From Ascarosepion bandense (taxonomy: Eukaryota; Mollusca; Cephalopoda; Sepiida; Sepiidae): a stretch of DNA of 64,000 bases. The notes under the pieces were generated by a model, which worked only from the letters and a program-made list of their open reading frames with translations, was not told the DNA's origin and made no database searches. Below, one piece after another: positions 21,548-34,107 of this stretch. The position numbers and the translations under genes are program-made. The stretch covers positions 1,826,001-1,890,000 of the forward strand of contig JBBBDQ010001294.1 in the NCBI GenBank assembly GCA_037127315.1. Direction: 5' to 3'. Every line of letters starts with the position of its first letter. Position 1 is the stretch's first letter.

Positions 21548-22400
21548 ATACAGTAGGACTTCACAGTATGTGTTTAATTCATTCCCAAACTGAGCTTGTA
21601 TTGCAATTTACTCTTATTACAAAGCAATTTTTCCACTGAAATTAACAGAAAAATAATTAATCTTTTCCAGCCCTCAAAATCCAATCAGAATGTCTTTTCT
21701 TAAATTTTAAGCAGAAAAAGTAAAGTTAGAAAAAATTAACAACTATAAAACATAATAAAAAAGACTGCAAAAAAAAAGGTTTTAACCTTAAAACAGAGAT
21801 GATCTAGGTGGGAAGAAGACTGTGAAGTGAGGAAGGAGTTAGTGTCTGTAAGCTTTTTCTTCTTATCACCATCATCTTTAGCACCTACTTTCTTCAGACC
21901 TATGGCTAACACAAAGTATTAATACAAAAGAAGTAAAAAATTGCGCAAAACATGAAAAATTCCAAGCACAAAATGCTTGGGATCTTACCGATGAACTTGT
22001 GAATTGAACAACCGCAGGCTGTGCTTGAATGTAGGAGGGTGGAAAATTGAGCTCGTGAATTGAGTGAGGTGGCGATCAATAACTAAGGAAAAAGGGAGGT
22101 AATCGATAGTGTTGGTAGCTGACATCATCTGTGATGGGTGCTTTGAATAATTTTCTCTAATAAAGTGAACAAATTCTCGGAAAACCTGGCATTCTCATAT
22201 GTGTTTAAGCTTGACTTTTACTGTGCTATCTCTTAGAAATTGATGATGTCAGTTAGCAACTATATTGATTGCTTCCCTTTACCTCAATCAGTGAGCTCCA
22301 ACAGTCACTCGTACTGTGAATTTTTACTCGTCATACAAGGCAAAAATTCTTCCAAATGGCAGCTTGTCTTTACTTTTATGAAGATTGCTCAATACAAAGT
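21548..22400. mobile_element. Foldback-type element, degraded
   Basis: The left end (CAGTAGGACTTCACAGTATG) has the style of a repeat terminus found in many invertebrate genomes. Internally, 22088-22135 is inverted relative to 22232-22285 (TGACATCATC against GATGATGTCA, with matching flanks). No coding capacity is evident. The class is uncertain. Confidence 0.45.
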
Positions 22401-22421
22401 AGAGCTTAATATATAAATTTT

Positions 22422-22499
22422 GTTATTACAATGGTTTATAAAAGCATTATATCACCTACCATGTTTTTATAAACCATTGTAATAACAAAATTACAATAC
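22422..22499. mobile_element. Palindromic dimer of foldback tips
   Basis: TTTTGTTATTACAATGGTTTATAAAA occurs head-to-head around a spacer of about 25 bp. The same tip ends the 1.24-kb element at 61099-62336 and occurs singly at 24940-24972. It is probably a maximally deleted derivative. Confidence 0.7.
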
Positions 22500-22755
22500 A
22501 TATATATATATATATATATAAAACAAACAAACAAGCAAACAAACAAATCATTTTTTTCTAGTCTCTGGTTATCAGAAGATATGATAAGGTAATTTAATTT
22601 ATTGCCCCATTTATTCTAAAAAATAGACAACAAATTTTCTTTACACACAGTTTTATCTTTTATTCTAACATGAAGAATTTGAACCCAACTCATATCTCGT
22701 CAGCAAAATGCATTGTTTAAAAACTTTTACAAATCTAATCATCTCCATATATATC
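22500..22755. other. (TA)n and unassigned sequence
   Basis: (TA)n at 22499-22520, then an AAAC-rich stretch and AT-rich DNA without features. Confidence 0.6.
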
Positions 22756-23066
22756 AGTTAGTTAAGTGCCATATGTGATACATGCTTTGGGCGATCATAT
22801 CTTGAAAGGGACATGACTGACTGGGCAGAAGATTATCCCGCAGTAGGTTGACATTACTTACTGCAGTAGACTGGTTGCCAGCCAAGGCTATAGAACCCGA
22901 TCTCTCCTATTATTTAACCCACAACTGGAGGGAAAAGACGGATTAATACCTTTCCCAAGGGTATTTGTGCATAAGTGAATGCGAGGAATTCAACTGGAAT
23001 TCAAACTCAGCTCCTTGATTTGTAGTTTCAAGCCAATATCCACTGCCCCATAACACATATCCATAT
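22756..23066 (-). mobile_element. tRNA-derived SINE
   Basis: Full-length antisense copy. In plus-strand reading the 3' end (AGTTAGTTAAGTGCCATATG) is at left. The body includes ATAGAACCCGATCTCTCC, and the A-box end (CCACTGCCCCATAACACAT) is at right. Confidence 0.9.
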
Positions 23067-23332
23067 ATATAGTTGCCTCAAATTCGCAGAAGAACAAAAC
23101 TTAAGCTGTGCTTCATTGATGGTCAATGTTGTGAAATGTCATTTACTCTGTCTGGATAGCCTCAGCATTGAGCACTTTAATTTACTGCTTAAGTTGGTGC
23201 TTGCCTTTTGTTTTTTTTTGCTTCTTTCTAAGTCTGGAATTTTTCTTCACTAAGGTTTTGTTCTTTTGACAGATTTTTAATTTTTCTAAGATTCTGAGAT
23301 TTGGTATATATATGTATATATATATATATATA

Positions 23333-23816
23333 AATTGTGCAAATTAATTGAAACAAAATGAATAATGTCTTCCTAGAATCTTTTACACTTTCCCTGATCA
23401 CGTATACATCATCGTTTGGCGTTGTTTTTCACCTGCAACCGGATTTTTCTTCAGACTGTAAGACTTGCCAGTGTGTTTGTGTAGCATTACAATTTTCAAG
23501 TGCTTCCTTTTAGTAACCATCCATTACAGACAAAGCCCATAGGATAACTACTTAACAGTCGAAACAATAGTGTCTATGCATGATAAAAATCTGATGCAAT
23601 CTCAGATGGTGCAATATTTTTCAAGGCCTAATACATTTCCTCATACACCTCAAAAATAGATTCATATTACTGCACACCACTGACTTAATCTGAGAATGGC
23701 TTAATCTGAGAAAGAAATAAAAATCAGTTACACCTTATCACTCCAGTGGGTCTAAAACTGACCATACAGTGAAAGAAAGGCAACTAAAGCATTTGTTTCA
23801 ATTAATTTGCACAAAA
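23333..23816. mobile_element. Tc1-like MITE
   Basis: Terminal inverted repeats TTGTGCAAATTAATTGAAAC (left, 23336) and the reverse complement at the right (23793-23814) enclose 484 bp. TA-rich DNA flanks both ends. No transposase frame is present. The terminus has the style of Tc1 elements, so trans-mobilisation is inferred. Confidence 0.75.
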
Positions 23817-23826
23817 ATGTGTGTGC

Positions 23827-24590
<764 letters not shown>

Positions 24591-24894
24591 ATATATATAT
24601 ATAAAAGAAAACTCAATACATAATTAAAGTTTATAATCCAGAATTTATTTCAGCAGTCATGAAAAACATAACTGTCTTGTCAATCAAATAGTTTAATTGA
24701 ATTCAGAATATTCAAAAAATAATATATCATATTGTTCATTTCTATATATCATATTACTCTGTATAATATCCTATAAGCTCCCTATTTCTATCTATTAATA
24801 TTTTATATTAAATAGATAAATTTTTTGGATTATCCTTTCCATTTTTACTGATTTGTCATTATTTCATACATTTACATACATCAATATATTTTAA

Positions 24895-24972
24895 CATAAG
24901 AACAATATTTTTCTGAAACATGTAATGAAGACAATACTTTAATAAACCATTGTAATAACAAAATTACAATAT
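24895..24972 (+). mobile_element. Single arm tip of a Penelope-related foldback
   Basis: AGAACAATATTTTTCTGAAACATGTAATG, then AAACCATTGTAATAACAAAATT, a degraded copy of the arm end seen at 62255-62336. Confidence 0.6.
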
Positions 24973-24983
24973 ATATATATTTT

Positions 24984-25276
24984 AGAGACAAACTCAAAAG
25001 AACTCAATGTTAAATTTATTTATTTCATTTAACAGAGCAATATAATTGAGAAAAAATTTTAGATATTCTACAATTTCATGGGTAATACGCATTTTGCAGT
25101 GAAAAGCTGCTTGTCAGAACCAAAAGAGCTGTATCCTTTGGGTCTGACAAGCAGCTTTTTGCTGTGAAATATGTATTACCCATGAAATTGTAGAATATCT
25201 CAAATTTTTTTCTAAATTATATTACTCTGTTAAATGAAATAAATAAATTTAACATTAAGTTCTTTCGAGTTTGTCT
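24984..25276. mobile_element. 293-bp palindromic foldback element
   Basis: Arms of about 135 bp (AGAGACAAACTCAAAAGAAC... and ...GTTCTTTCGAGTTTGTCTCT) surround a loop of about 20 bp. They match with few mismatches. The right arm carries CTGACAA-GCAGC-TTTTT-GCTGT-GAAA, a hammerhead-like core with one changed base. No coding sequence is present. Confidence 0.8.
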
Positions 25277-25555
25277 CTATCAGAATTTTCCAGACTTATA
25301 TGCCAAGTATTCTATGTTATATATATATTGTGTAATTACTTAGTTTTTGGTCATAATAAAATTAGAACAGTGCACATTTGTATTAAAAAGTTCAATACAA
25401 TTATATTGTAGAACTTTTGAATATTTTCCATTTGTAAATGAGTTATTACATGAATGGTGTCTTCAGGCAATTTGCAATAAGTGATTTTACCATTTACTGT
25501 TTTTTTAAGAACGCTCACATAACGGTGTTTTTTTTTCACGCTCACATGACAGGGA

Positions 25556-25602
<47 letters not shown>

Positions 25603-26039
25603 TAAATCAGGTATTCATCTGACCATCCCATTACTTGTTACAAATACTTGCACAAAAAGTATTCACTGAAACTTGGTAAACTTGGTAGAAAGTCACTTAA
25701 AACCATTTCCATTGTTTGAAACCATCATTATTTTATTACTTTAAATGTTGCTTTTAATGGATACCCATGATTGAGTAGATGCTCTTTTCAGGCACATTTT
25801 CTTTAAGTTTTCTTGAATATGTAGAACAGTAGACAAAATAAATACTGTTTAAAATAAATGGACCGTCTACTCAAATATGTGTATCCACTAAAAATAACAT
25901 CTGAAGTAATAAAAATATATCAGATTAAAAAAAAATTCATTAATTTTTTAGAAATTTTAACAATGCAAATTTCAATGATAATTTATGCCAGAAAATCCAG
26001 CATAATTATAAGTGATAAATCAAAGAAAATTCATCATAC
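25277..26039. other. Unassigned; (GT)n and a short inverted repeat
   Basis: (GT)n at 25563-25600. Bases 25752-25782 and 25864-25894 are inverted copies of about 30 bp, the second matching a segment of the tRNA-like unit at 47676-50125 (TCTACTCAAATATG). Confidence 0.5.
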
Positions 26040-26049
26040 CCACTGACAG

Positions 26050-26349
26050 TTAATTGCTATACATATTACACACTTGGGTGATCATGTCTCTTTTGATCCA
26101 TGACTGACTAGGCAGAAGATATTCCTGCAGTAGGTTGCTGTTTCTTTCTGCAGTAGACTATTTGTCAACCAAGGTTATAGAACCCAATCTGTCCTGCTAC
26201 TCAACTCATTGTTGGAGAGAGAAGAGATGGATTAATACTTTTCTCAAGGGTATTTGTGCATAAGTGAATGCAATGAATTTAACTGGAATTTGAATTCAGT
26301 TCTGCGATTTCTCATTTTGAGCCTATGTATATTACACCACAACACATAT
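26050..26349 (-). mobile_element. tRNA-derived SINE with 10-bp TSD
   Basis: Full antisense copy bounded by direct repeats CCACTGACAG at 26040-26049 and 26350-26359. The A-box end (TTACACCACAACACATAT) is at the right. The clean duplication defines the true element length as about 300 bp. Confidence 0.95.
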
Positions 26350-26359
26350 CCACTGACAG

Positions 26360-27029
26360 TATAGAGCGAAAAATTACAAAAATTATGGAACAGATAGTAT
26401 TTTGTTTTTATTCACATATCATAAAGCAAGGTCGTAATGCCACTAAGACACAAAGGGCTGCTGGTAGTGAATGAGAAATCTTTCAAAGGAACTGGGAACT
26501 CAGTTCCAAACAGAAAATAGGGAATAAGCCTCTAATCCTGTTTAAAATGCCAGAGAGGTGTGTGAAACTATCTACTTCTATTTGAGGGAAAAAAAAGTAA
26601 ATAAAATTTCCGTGTTTAGGCTGTGACATTAAGTATAGAGTTGAACTAGATTTTAGAAAGAACTGAAAACCTAATCCTAAACAAGAAAAAAGGGATGAAC
26701 TCCTACTCCTGTTCATAATGAGAGGAAAGAGTTTGAACCAGGTGATAGACAAACCATACCATTAAGATTAAGAGTAATGAAATCAGTGCCAAAGTCACAG
26801 AAGAAAAATTGGAATAAATAATTTTCAAAAGAAAAAAAAAGCAATATGTAAGTGATAGGGATGCTAAAATGGGTTCAATGTCACTTGACCTTGAAAAGCA
26901 CTTAAAGAAATAAAAGAAAATAGGAATGAACCTAATAAAAAAAAATGGTAGAAAATTTAAAATTTAAAGCAAAAGAAAGTGAGAAAGAGACAGAATTGTT
27001 AATGGCACGACTAAGACTTTTTTATAAAG
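26360..27029. other. Unassigned A-rich sequence
   Basis: No gene. Bases 26478-26760 contain two related sentences (GGGAACTCAGTTCC..., AACTCCTACTCCTGTT...) that hint at an old duplication. Confidence 0.35.
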
Positions 27030-27420
27030 AAATATTCAGACTTTTATGATCAAACAGTGGGAACTTTTGGCCAAAGTCTTTCTATTAAAACAATTTTTCA
27101 CATGGAAATATTTGGCATTCAATGATCAAGTAGCAAGTGTGACTTTCACTTAAAATTTTTATTCTTCCTATTAAGACAATTTTTTACACGGAAATATTCA
27201 ACATTCGATGAATAAGCAGCCAGTGTGACTTTCGGTTAAAATTTATAATCTTTCTATCAAAGCAATTTTTTTACAAAAATATTCAGAATTCATGATCAAG
27301 CTGGCAGTGTGACTTTAGGTTAAAATTCATAGTCTTTCTATTAAAACAATTCAGCATTCAATGATCAAGCAGCCAGTGTGACTTCAGTTAAAATTCATGA
27401 AGTGTTTCTGTTAAAATATT
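27030..27420 (+). repeat. About 86-bp tandem repeat, 4-5 copies
   Basis: TCTATTAAAACAATT-type cores at 27081, 27166, 27253, 27337 and 27406, each followed by AATATTC/ATGATCAAG...CAGTGTGACTT. Copies are divergent and the last is shortened. Confidence 0.85.
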
Positions 27421-28359
27421 TTCAGGAGAATAAGTTTCTTAATTCCAGTAGCTGTTATTACTATTTCCAGTATTGATTGGGGTTTCCTTCCTAACATTTT
27501 GTTCATGGTAGTATGTACTGTCAGCATCTTGATTATGACATTATTTTCTGAGTTGCATGTGCTATCTATTTTAGTTTTGTTGTTGAAAAAAGTCCTCAAG
27601 TGAAAACTGTTATTTGGTAGTGTCTTTGTTTGTGAATGTGTAGCACCAGACCTCAAAGTTTGAAGGAAGGTTCTTGCTAAAACCTATAGAATACATTTGC
27701 TCAAAGTCATTTTTTAATCATTGGACTAAGAAAGCGGTTGTATGCAGCTGAGCATTTGGATATTTTGGAACAAGTTTCGCATGTAGAGGATTAGGATTGC
27801 TGGTCTGTGTCAGTCTGTATGGAACAAGATTGAAAATTTTCAACGGAATTGTATTCAACATATTCAGAAGACATAGGTTTCAACATTGGGTAATATTTTC
27901 ATGTACTTGTATATAAGAAATAATATGATTTTCAAAAGAGAAAAAAATATACAACTGTGTACACAGATTTAAAACATTAGCAGTAGTGTGTATGTTTGAG
28001 TACATGCATACAAGAGATATGCACATGGCCTACTGGTTGTCCCCATAAAGAGAAAACTGGACAAGTCTTCCTATCTACTGCATTAAAGAATGAAAAGAGA
28101 AAAAGAGAGCTTGTGTCTTTTCTTCTATAGTCCTGTAAAATAATACCTAGCAAGTGTCTTATCAGAGCAGTTGGAGATAATCCTCACAGGTGCAATGCAT
28201 GACATCCATTAAATTCTTGAAAGGTATGTGCTCACCTAACTTTCAACTGCACATTTCAGAAAATAATGTTGTGAATGAATATAGAAAAATAGATAAAAAG
28301 GTAAAGAATGTTGGAATTAAATTTTGAATTTTAAGGAGGAAAGTTAAAAGAAAATGCCT
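27421..28359. other. Unassigned sequence
   Basis: No gene or element recognised. Short frames lack family resemblance. Confidence 0.3.
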
Positions 28360-29740
28360 TTAAAAGTTTTCATAAGTTTGTAAAAAACAAAACAAAATAA
28401 AAATAAAATAAAGGATGTTGGAAAACGAAAGAAAACAAGGAAATAAAAGATGAAAGAAAAGGAAAATGAAGGAAGTTTGAATTATAAATGAGAGATAAAA
28501 TAAATAAAAAATGAAAGAAAAAAAATGAAGGAAGTTGGAATTATTAACAAGAAAAAAGAAAAAAGAAAAAGATAGAAAAAGAATGAAGAAAGTTGGAATA
28601 ATGAATGAGAGAAAAAAAGAAATAAAAGATGGAAGCAAAAGCAAATGAAGGAAGTTTGAATTATGGAATATATATTTATATCCTTTATTTTCTCTTTTTT
28701 CCAACTCTTATCTTTTTTCCTTTCATAATCCCAAGTTCCTTCGTTATCTTTTTCTTCTATCTTTTCTTTCTTTTTTCTTGTTCATAAATCCAACTTCCTT
28801 CATTTTCTTCTTCATCTAAATTTTATTTTTTCTCTCATTCATAATTAAAACTTACTTCATTTTGTTTTCCTTCCATCTTTTATTTCTTTTTTCTCTCATT
28901 CATAAATCAAAGTTCTTTCATTTTCTTTTTCTTTCATTTTTCTTTCTTTTTCTCATTCATAATTCCAACATTCTTTGTTTTCTTTTACTTCTGTTGTTTA
29001 TATCTTTTTTCTCCTGTTCATAATTCCAACTTCTTTCATTTTTTTCTTCTATCTTTTATTTATTTTTTCTCATTCATTAATCCACAAAATAACAAAATAA
29101 GTTGAAAGAAAAAGAAAATAAAGGAAGTTTGAATAATGAAGGAGGAAGAAATGAAATAAAAGAAAATGAAGGAACTTGGAATGATGAAGGGGAGAAAAAA
29201 GAAGTAAAAGATAGAAGAAAAAGAAAATGAAGAATGTTGGAATCATGAATAAAGGAAAAAAAGAAAATGAAGGAACTTGGAATTATGAATGAAATGAAAT
29301 AAATGAAAATGAAGGAACTTGGAATGATGAAGGGGAGAAAAAAGAAGTAAAAGATAGAAGAAAAAGAAAATGAAGAATGTTGGAATTATGAATAAAGAAA
29401 AAAAGAAAATGAAGGAACTTGGAATTATGAATGAAATGAAATAAATGAAAATGAAGGAACTTGGAATGATGAAGGGGAGAAAAAAGAAGTAAAAGATAGA
29501 AGAAAAAGAAAATGAAGAATGTTGGAATTATGAATAAAGAAAAAAAGAAAATGAAGGAACTTGGAATTATGAATGAAATGAAATAAATGAAAATGAAGGA
29601 ACTTGGAATGATGAAGGGGAGAAAAAAGAAGTAAAAGATAGAAGAAAAAGAAAATGAAGAATGTTGGAATCATGAATAAAGGAAAAAAAGAAAATGAAGG
29701 AACTTGGAATTATGAATGAGAAGAAAAATGAAATGGAAGA
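28360..29740. repeat. Purine/pyrimidine tandem array, two strand switches
   Basis: Purine-rich units (GAAAATGAAGGAAGTTGGAAT type) run to about 28678. The reverse complement, pyrimidine-rich, follows to about 29083. Purine-rich units then return. In the last block a 142-143-bp period is clear: GGGG at 29189, 29332, 29474 and 29616. Long reverse frames are low-complexity artefacts. Confidence 0.9.
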
Positions 29741-30290
29741 AAAATGAATGGAAGAAAAGAAAATGAAAAACTTATCGAATGTCAGCAGAAAGAGAAAATA
29801 GGGGAAACAGATGAAGATGTAAGAAAATTTTTCTATCAAAGAACAGAAAGAAAGAATTCAGGAAGAAAGAAGAGGGTTGGTGCAAAATCAGAATGGTTTC
29901 CGAAAGTGTTCCTCATGGCACAGTCCCTGTACTTTCTCATCTTTTTTTTCCTCTCCTGGAGACTTGCAGGATTATTTTTCATTCCTTCCATTGCCTGATC
30001 CATGCCTAGAGACCATGGGCGACACTATATTTTACAGCCTGGCTTGAAATTTATGGCAGAATTTATAGACACCTTCCTAAGTCAGATGAGCCTTGCATGC
30101 AAAGAGTGAAGGATAAAATCTAAACTAGGAAAAAAGAAAAAGAATGTGGATGTACACAAAACCCCCACCCCCACAACAAACTCCCCCACCTTCTATATTT
30201 ATGCATGTCATAAAAATGTCAAGTATGGTTCTACAGATTATATGCGTATATCCGTTTCTCTCTTTACTCTCTCTGTATCTCTTACTCTTA
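29741..30290. other. Unassigned sequence
   Basis: More balanced composition from 29880 to 30110, with no known gene or repeat recognised. Confidence 0.3.
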
Positions 30291-30687
30291 CATATAAATA
30301 TGCATATATGTGTGTATATATCTATGTAGGTATATGTATGTGAGTGAGTTTGTGTTTGTTTGTGCATGTGTGTATGTGTGTGTGTGAGTGAGCATGTATG
30401 CATTTAGGTGTGTGTATGCGAGTAAATGTCTGTCAGAGTGTGTATGAATCTGGGTGTGTGTGAGTGTGTGCATGCATTTGAGGGTGAGTGTGTGTGTAAG
30501 TGTATGTCTGAGTGTTTATATATTTGAGTTTGAGTGTGTATGCATTTGTGCATGTGAGTGAGTGTGTATGCATTTGAGAGTGTGTATATGTATGAATTAG
30601 TGTGTATGTATTTGAGAATGAGTGTGTCTGATTGTGTCTGTGAGTGTATGCATTTAAGAGTGTGTGTTTAAGTGTGTATGTATTTGA

Positions 30688-30735
<48 letters not shown>

Positions 30736-30765
30736 TGTGTGTGTTTGGAATGCCCCCCCCCCTTC
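30291..30765 (+). repeat. TG-rich minisatellite and (GT)n
   Basis: Degenerate TGTGTATGCATTTGAGTG units followed by (GT)n at 30690-30745 and a C9 run at 30753-30761. Confidence 0.9.
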
Positions 30766-32735
30766 ATTCTGTTTATTAAATAAAAAATAAATTAAATTAT
30801 TTTTTTTGTTTTTGGCATTGACCTTATTGAAAAATAGATGTACAATTTTGTTTCATGAATGTCTGCCACCTTTTAGGTAACTTCTTAAGTCTATTGTTCG
30901 AGAACTTTTTCTTATTAAAAATTTTTTCTCAAGTGAATTCTGTATAGACTGAAACAAATGGCATTCTGAAGGCACAATATATTGCAATGAAATTTGCACA
31001 ATAAAAGATAAGCCAAAATCTCCCAACCAAGTTGCAACAATTTTTGTCTGGTCACTTCTTTTATTCAACCTCAAGTGATATCACAGAGTTAACAACCTAA
31101 TGCCACATTTATCTGTGAACTTCATAATCCTTTAGTATATGATCTTCATTCCTTGCCGAGAGCCACTTCTGGTACTCATGAGTTATAAGTAAGTTAGTTG
31201 TTCATGACTTGTAGCCTGGTATAGAACCACTTTTGAAGATCATCCTGATGTTATATAGACCTTTGTATTTTCTTGTTATATAGACCTTTGTATTTTCTTC
31301 AATAACCCCTTTATACAGGGCAGACAGACTGAAGCTGTTTTCTGAGAGCTGGTATCTTCATGCATCCTCCCTTCCATGTATGTTGAATTGTGGTCATGTA
31401 CCCTGGATAATTGTTTCATTGTAGGGTATTTTGTATACTGACCATTTCCTGTTTGTATGACTATATGGTTGCCGCTTATGACTTTTGATGTTGATGGCAG
31501 TGGACGATCCCTTTCTTTACATTGTATGGATGGTGGGAGTTGAAGTTGAGGTGTTGTCTGGTGAATGTTGGCATGCAGTATATTGGCACTTAACAGACTC
31601 TGACACCCAGATCCACCCTGACCCGGAGTTGTAGAAATCTGTCTGTTAGGGTCCTATCTATGGGCAAATATTTAACCCCCAAACTAGGGTCAATACACTT
31701 TAAAAGCATAAATATATTTTTGTCAAAAATATCGGCAATACATTTTTGAAAAAAAAAAGAAAATTACCAGAAATAAATTGGTAACCCTATTTCCAGATGC
31801 CTGGTATTAATTTTTTATTAAGCCTGAAGAAGAGATTTCTCTAAAATGAGAGAATACAAGTATATTTGTTGGGAAAAGTAACTGAAGCAATAAAAAAGGC
31901 AAAATATAATTATTTCTGTCAGGAAGAGTAACTAAATTGATTGAATCCAAGTAAAAAGATTCTAGTCAAAATATTGTCATCCTGTTTCGACAAAGTGTGA
32001 CCCTAGGTCAAAATTGAACTGTAAGAATTTCCTATCTCAAACTGCCAGATGTTCAAAACTGGACAGATTATTGACAACAGAGAGTGAGTTCACTCCCCCA
32101 TATTAGTGAAGGGTCCACAGACTCAGTCAAAATGGACAACTGTTATTGTTTTCATTTTGAGCTGGTAACAGTTATACAATGAGGGAGAATTGAACCCCCA
32201 TAACCACCTTTTACTACCCCAGTTTTGGTGCTTGTTACCAGGGTGCAGTATAAAATTAGTTAGTGAGAGACTGCTGCTAAAAGAGATAAATTGGAACTAG
32301 TGATTTGAATGACAGTTTGAATAATACGGTCAGACTGACGTACTGCTAAAAGACAATTGAGTAAACCATAACTCAGAAAACAGTGTTACTAAAGTATTTT
32401 TAAAATACCAGCCAAATGTTTAGTGTCACCAGCTTTGACTAGCTTATATTTGTGTACATAATTGATATATAAGTATATATAAAAAGCAACCCCCATATGA
32501 TAAGTGACATTATTTCTGGTGCCTGTGGTATGGCAGTGGTCTACTGATTATACTCCATATCAAGGATTACTTAAATCTAGTCTTAATAATATACTCAGCC
32601 ACTCATGTGTCAGGACTAATCTAGCCAGGTGATAATGGGCAATCCTACTTTGCTGGTCAGAGATCAAAACAAACACAATGTGGCAGACTAGTTAAGGAGT
32701 GGGAAGGATTGATTAAGCTATGCCCTGGTGTCTGG
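30766..32735. other. Mostly unassigned sequence
   Basis: No gene recognised. It includes a 25-bp perfect tandem duplication (31251-31275, 31276-31300) and a dispersed segment at 31640-31715 that resembles 63593-63665. This is a candidate stretch of host unique DNA. Confidence 0.35.
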
Positions 32736-33309
32736 TTATAAAGTTAACTTAAAATTGCAGCTGATGTCCAAAACAACCTCAAAACCATTGTTAACTGGGG
32801 CAAAAGATGACAGCTTCAAAATTAAACTTTTCTCCAAAAATCATCAGAGAGACATCCCTATGTCTCCCATCAGCACAGCTGATGCTAACCTCCAGGAAAG
32901 TGACTTGTTTCACTTTCTTGGACTAATGTTTGCAGCTAATGTGAAATAGAAAAGCTCCACTGAGTCGATTGCTAGGTCAGCTGCTAAGAGAATTGGTTTG
33001 ATCAAGCAAGAATGTTTTCTCCAGAATCAATCTTACAAATCTATAAGTCTACTATTTGTTCATGCTTAGAATATTGCTGTCACATATGCCCAGTGTCCCT
33101 GCTATTTACCATGAGCTCCTTGAGAAAATCTAAAGAAGAACCAGCAATATTAATGGTCCTGCACTGGTGGCTTGGCTTCAGTCCCTTACCCATCGCTGTA
33201 AGGTTGCCTCTCTTTGCCTTTTTTTATAAATATTTCCATGGTAATTTTTCAGATGAGCTCTTCAGTAAAGTACTGAGATATTTTGAATTTAAACGCACTA
33301 CTAAACTTG

Positions 33310-33582
33310 GATGTGCGTTGTGGTACAGTGGATATCGGCTCGGAACGAGAAACCGGGGAGCCGAAGTTCACATTCCAGTTGAATCCATTGTATTCACTTA
33401 CGTGCAAATACCCTTGGGAAAGGTATTAATCCGTCTCTTCCTTCCAGTTATGGGTTAAATAGCAGGACAGATTGGGTTCTATAGCCTTGGTCGGCAACCA
33501 GTCTACTGCAGAAAGCAATGGCAACCTACTTTTGAGACATGATCACCCAAGTGTGTATCACGTATGGCACTTTAACTGACTG
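33310..33582 (+). mobile_element. Complete tRNA-derived SINE with TSD
   Basis: Best full-length copy of the main family, 273 bp. It has A box TGGTACAGTGG, B-box region AAGTTCACATTCC, the TTATGGGTTAAATAGCAGG body, GTCTACTGCAGAAAGCAATGG and a CTGACTG end. Direct repeats ACTAAACTTG at 33300-33309 and 33583-33592 flank it. It is nested in the LINE at 32736-34098, so the SINE is younger. Confidence 0.95.
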
Positions 33583-33684
33583 ACTAAACTTGTGTCAAGA
33601 TCTCATCAGTTTATGGTTGAGCTTGCTAGATATAACCATAATTTCTAAGCTAACAGTTTCTTTACCTGCACTTCTTACCTGTGA

Positions 33685-33808
33685 ACTATATTTTCATTTT
33701 AAATGGTAACTCCAGAAAACTGAAGAAAGAATGAAGCTATATACCAAAATATATTGCATATCAGTAAAAGGCTTTAAAAATGATGTGCAATTAGCAGGTC
33801 AATGCATC
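33685..33808 (+). mobile_element. Tc1-like fragment
   Basis: GGTAACTCCAGAAAACTGAAG... through GCAGGTCAATGCATC matches the reverse complement of 35817-35940. It is a short transposase-derived fragment embedded in LINE sequence. Confidence 0.7.
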
Positions 33809-34107
33809 AGGACCATTAATATTGCTGCTTCTTCTTTGGATCTTATCAAGAAGCTCATGATAAATAGCAGGAACACTTGACCATATGTGTTCCCTGTGGA
33901 ACTCTCTTCCAGCTCCATGCTTTCCAGCCAATTTTAATCTGCAAAAATTTAACTGCAATAGCATCACTATCTACTGTCTTTCTGATTAATCTTTTTTCTT
34001 TCTGCTCACTATTAATGTTTCCGTTCCTAATTCTTCCACACCCTGCTGCTCTTTGCATTTTAGTGGTTTTACTACCTTGTTTAGACTGGTACTGATTAAT
34101 ATATATA

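Larger units (their letters stand above)
32736..34098 (+). mobile_element. Jockey/CR1-like LINE C-terminus, mosaic
   Basis: Bases 32736-33309 encode the post-RT region ('KANL'-like start, 'SESDLFHFLGL', 'YKSTICSCLEYCCHI', then 'FFYKYFHGNFSDELFSK'). The LINE resumes at 33593 after a SINE. It is then broken by a Tc1-derived piece (about 33685-33808) and an inverted LINE piece (33809-33893). It continues from 33894 ('WNSLPAPCFPANFNL') to the 3' end. Frames are broken and motif C is not retained. Confidence 0.8.
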
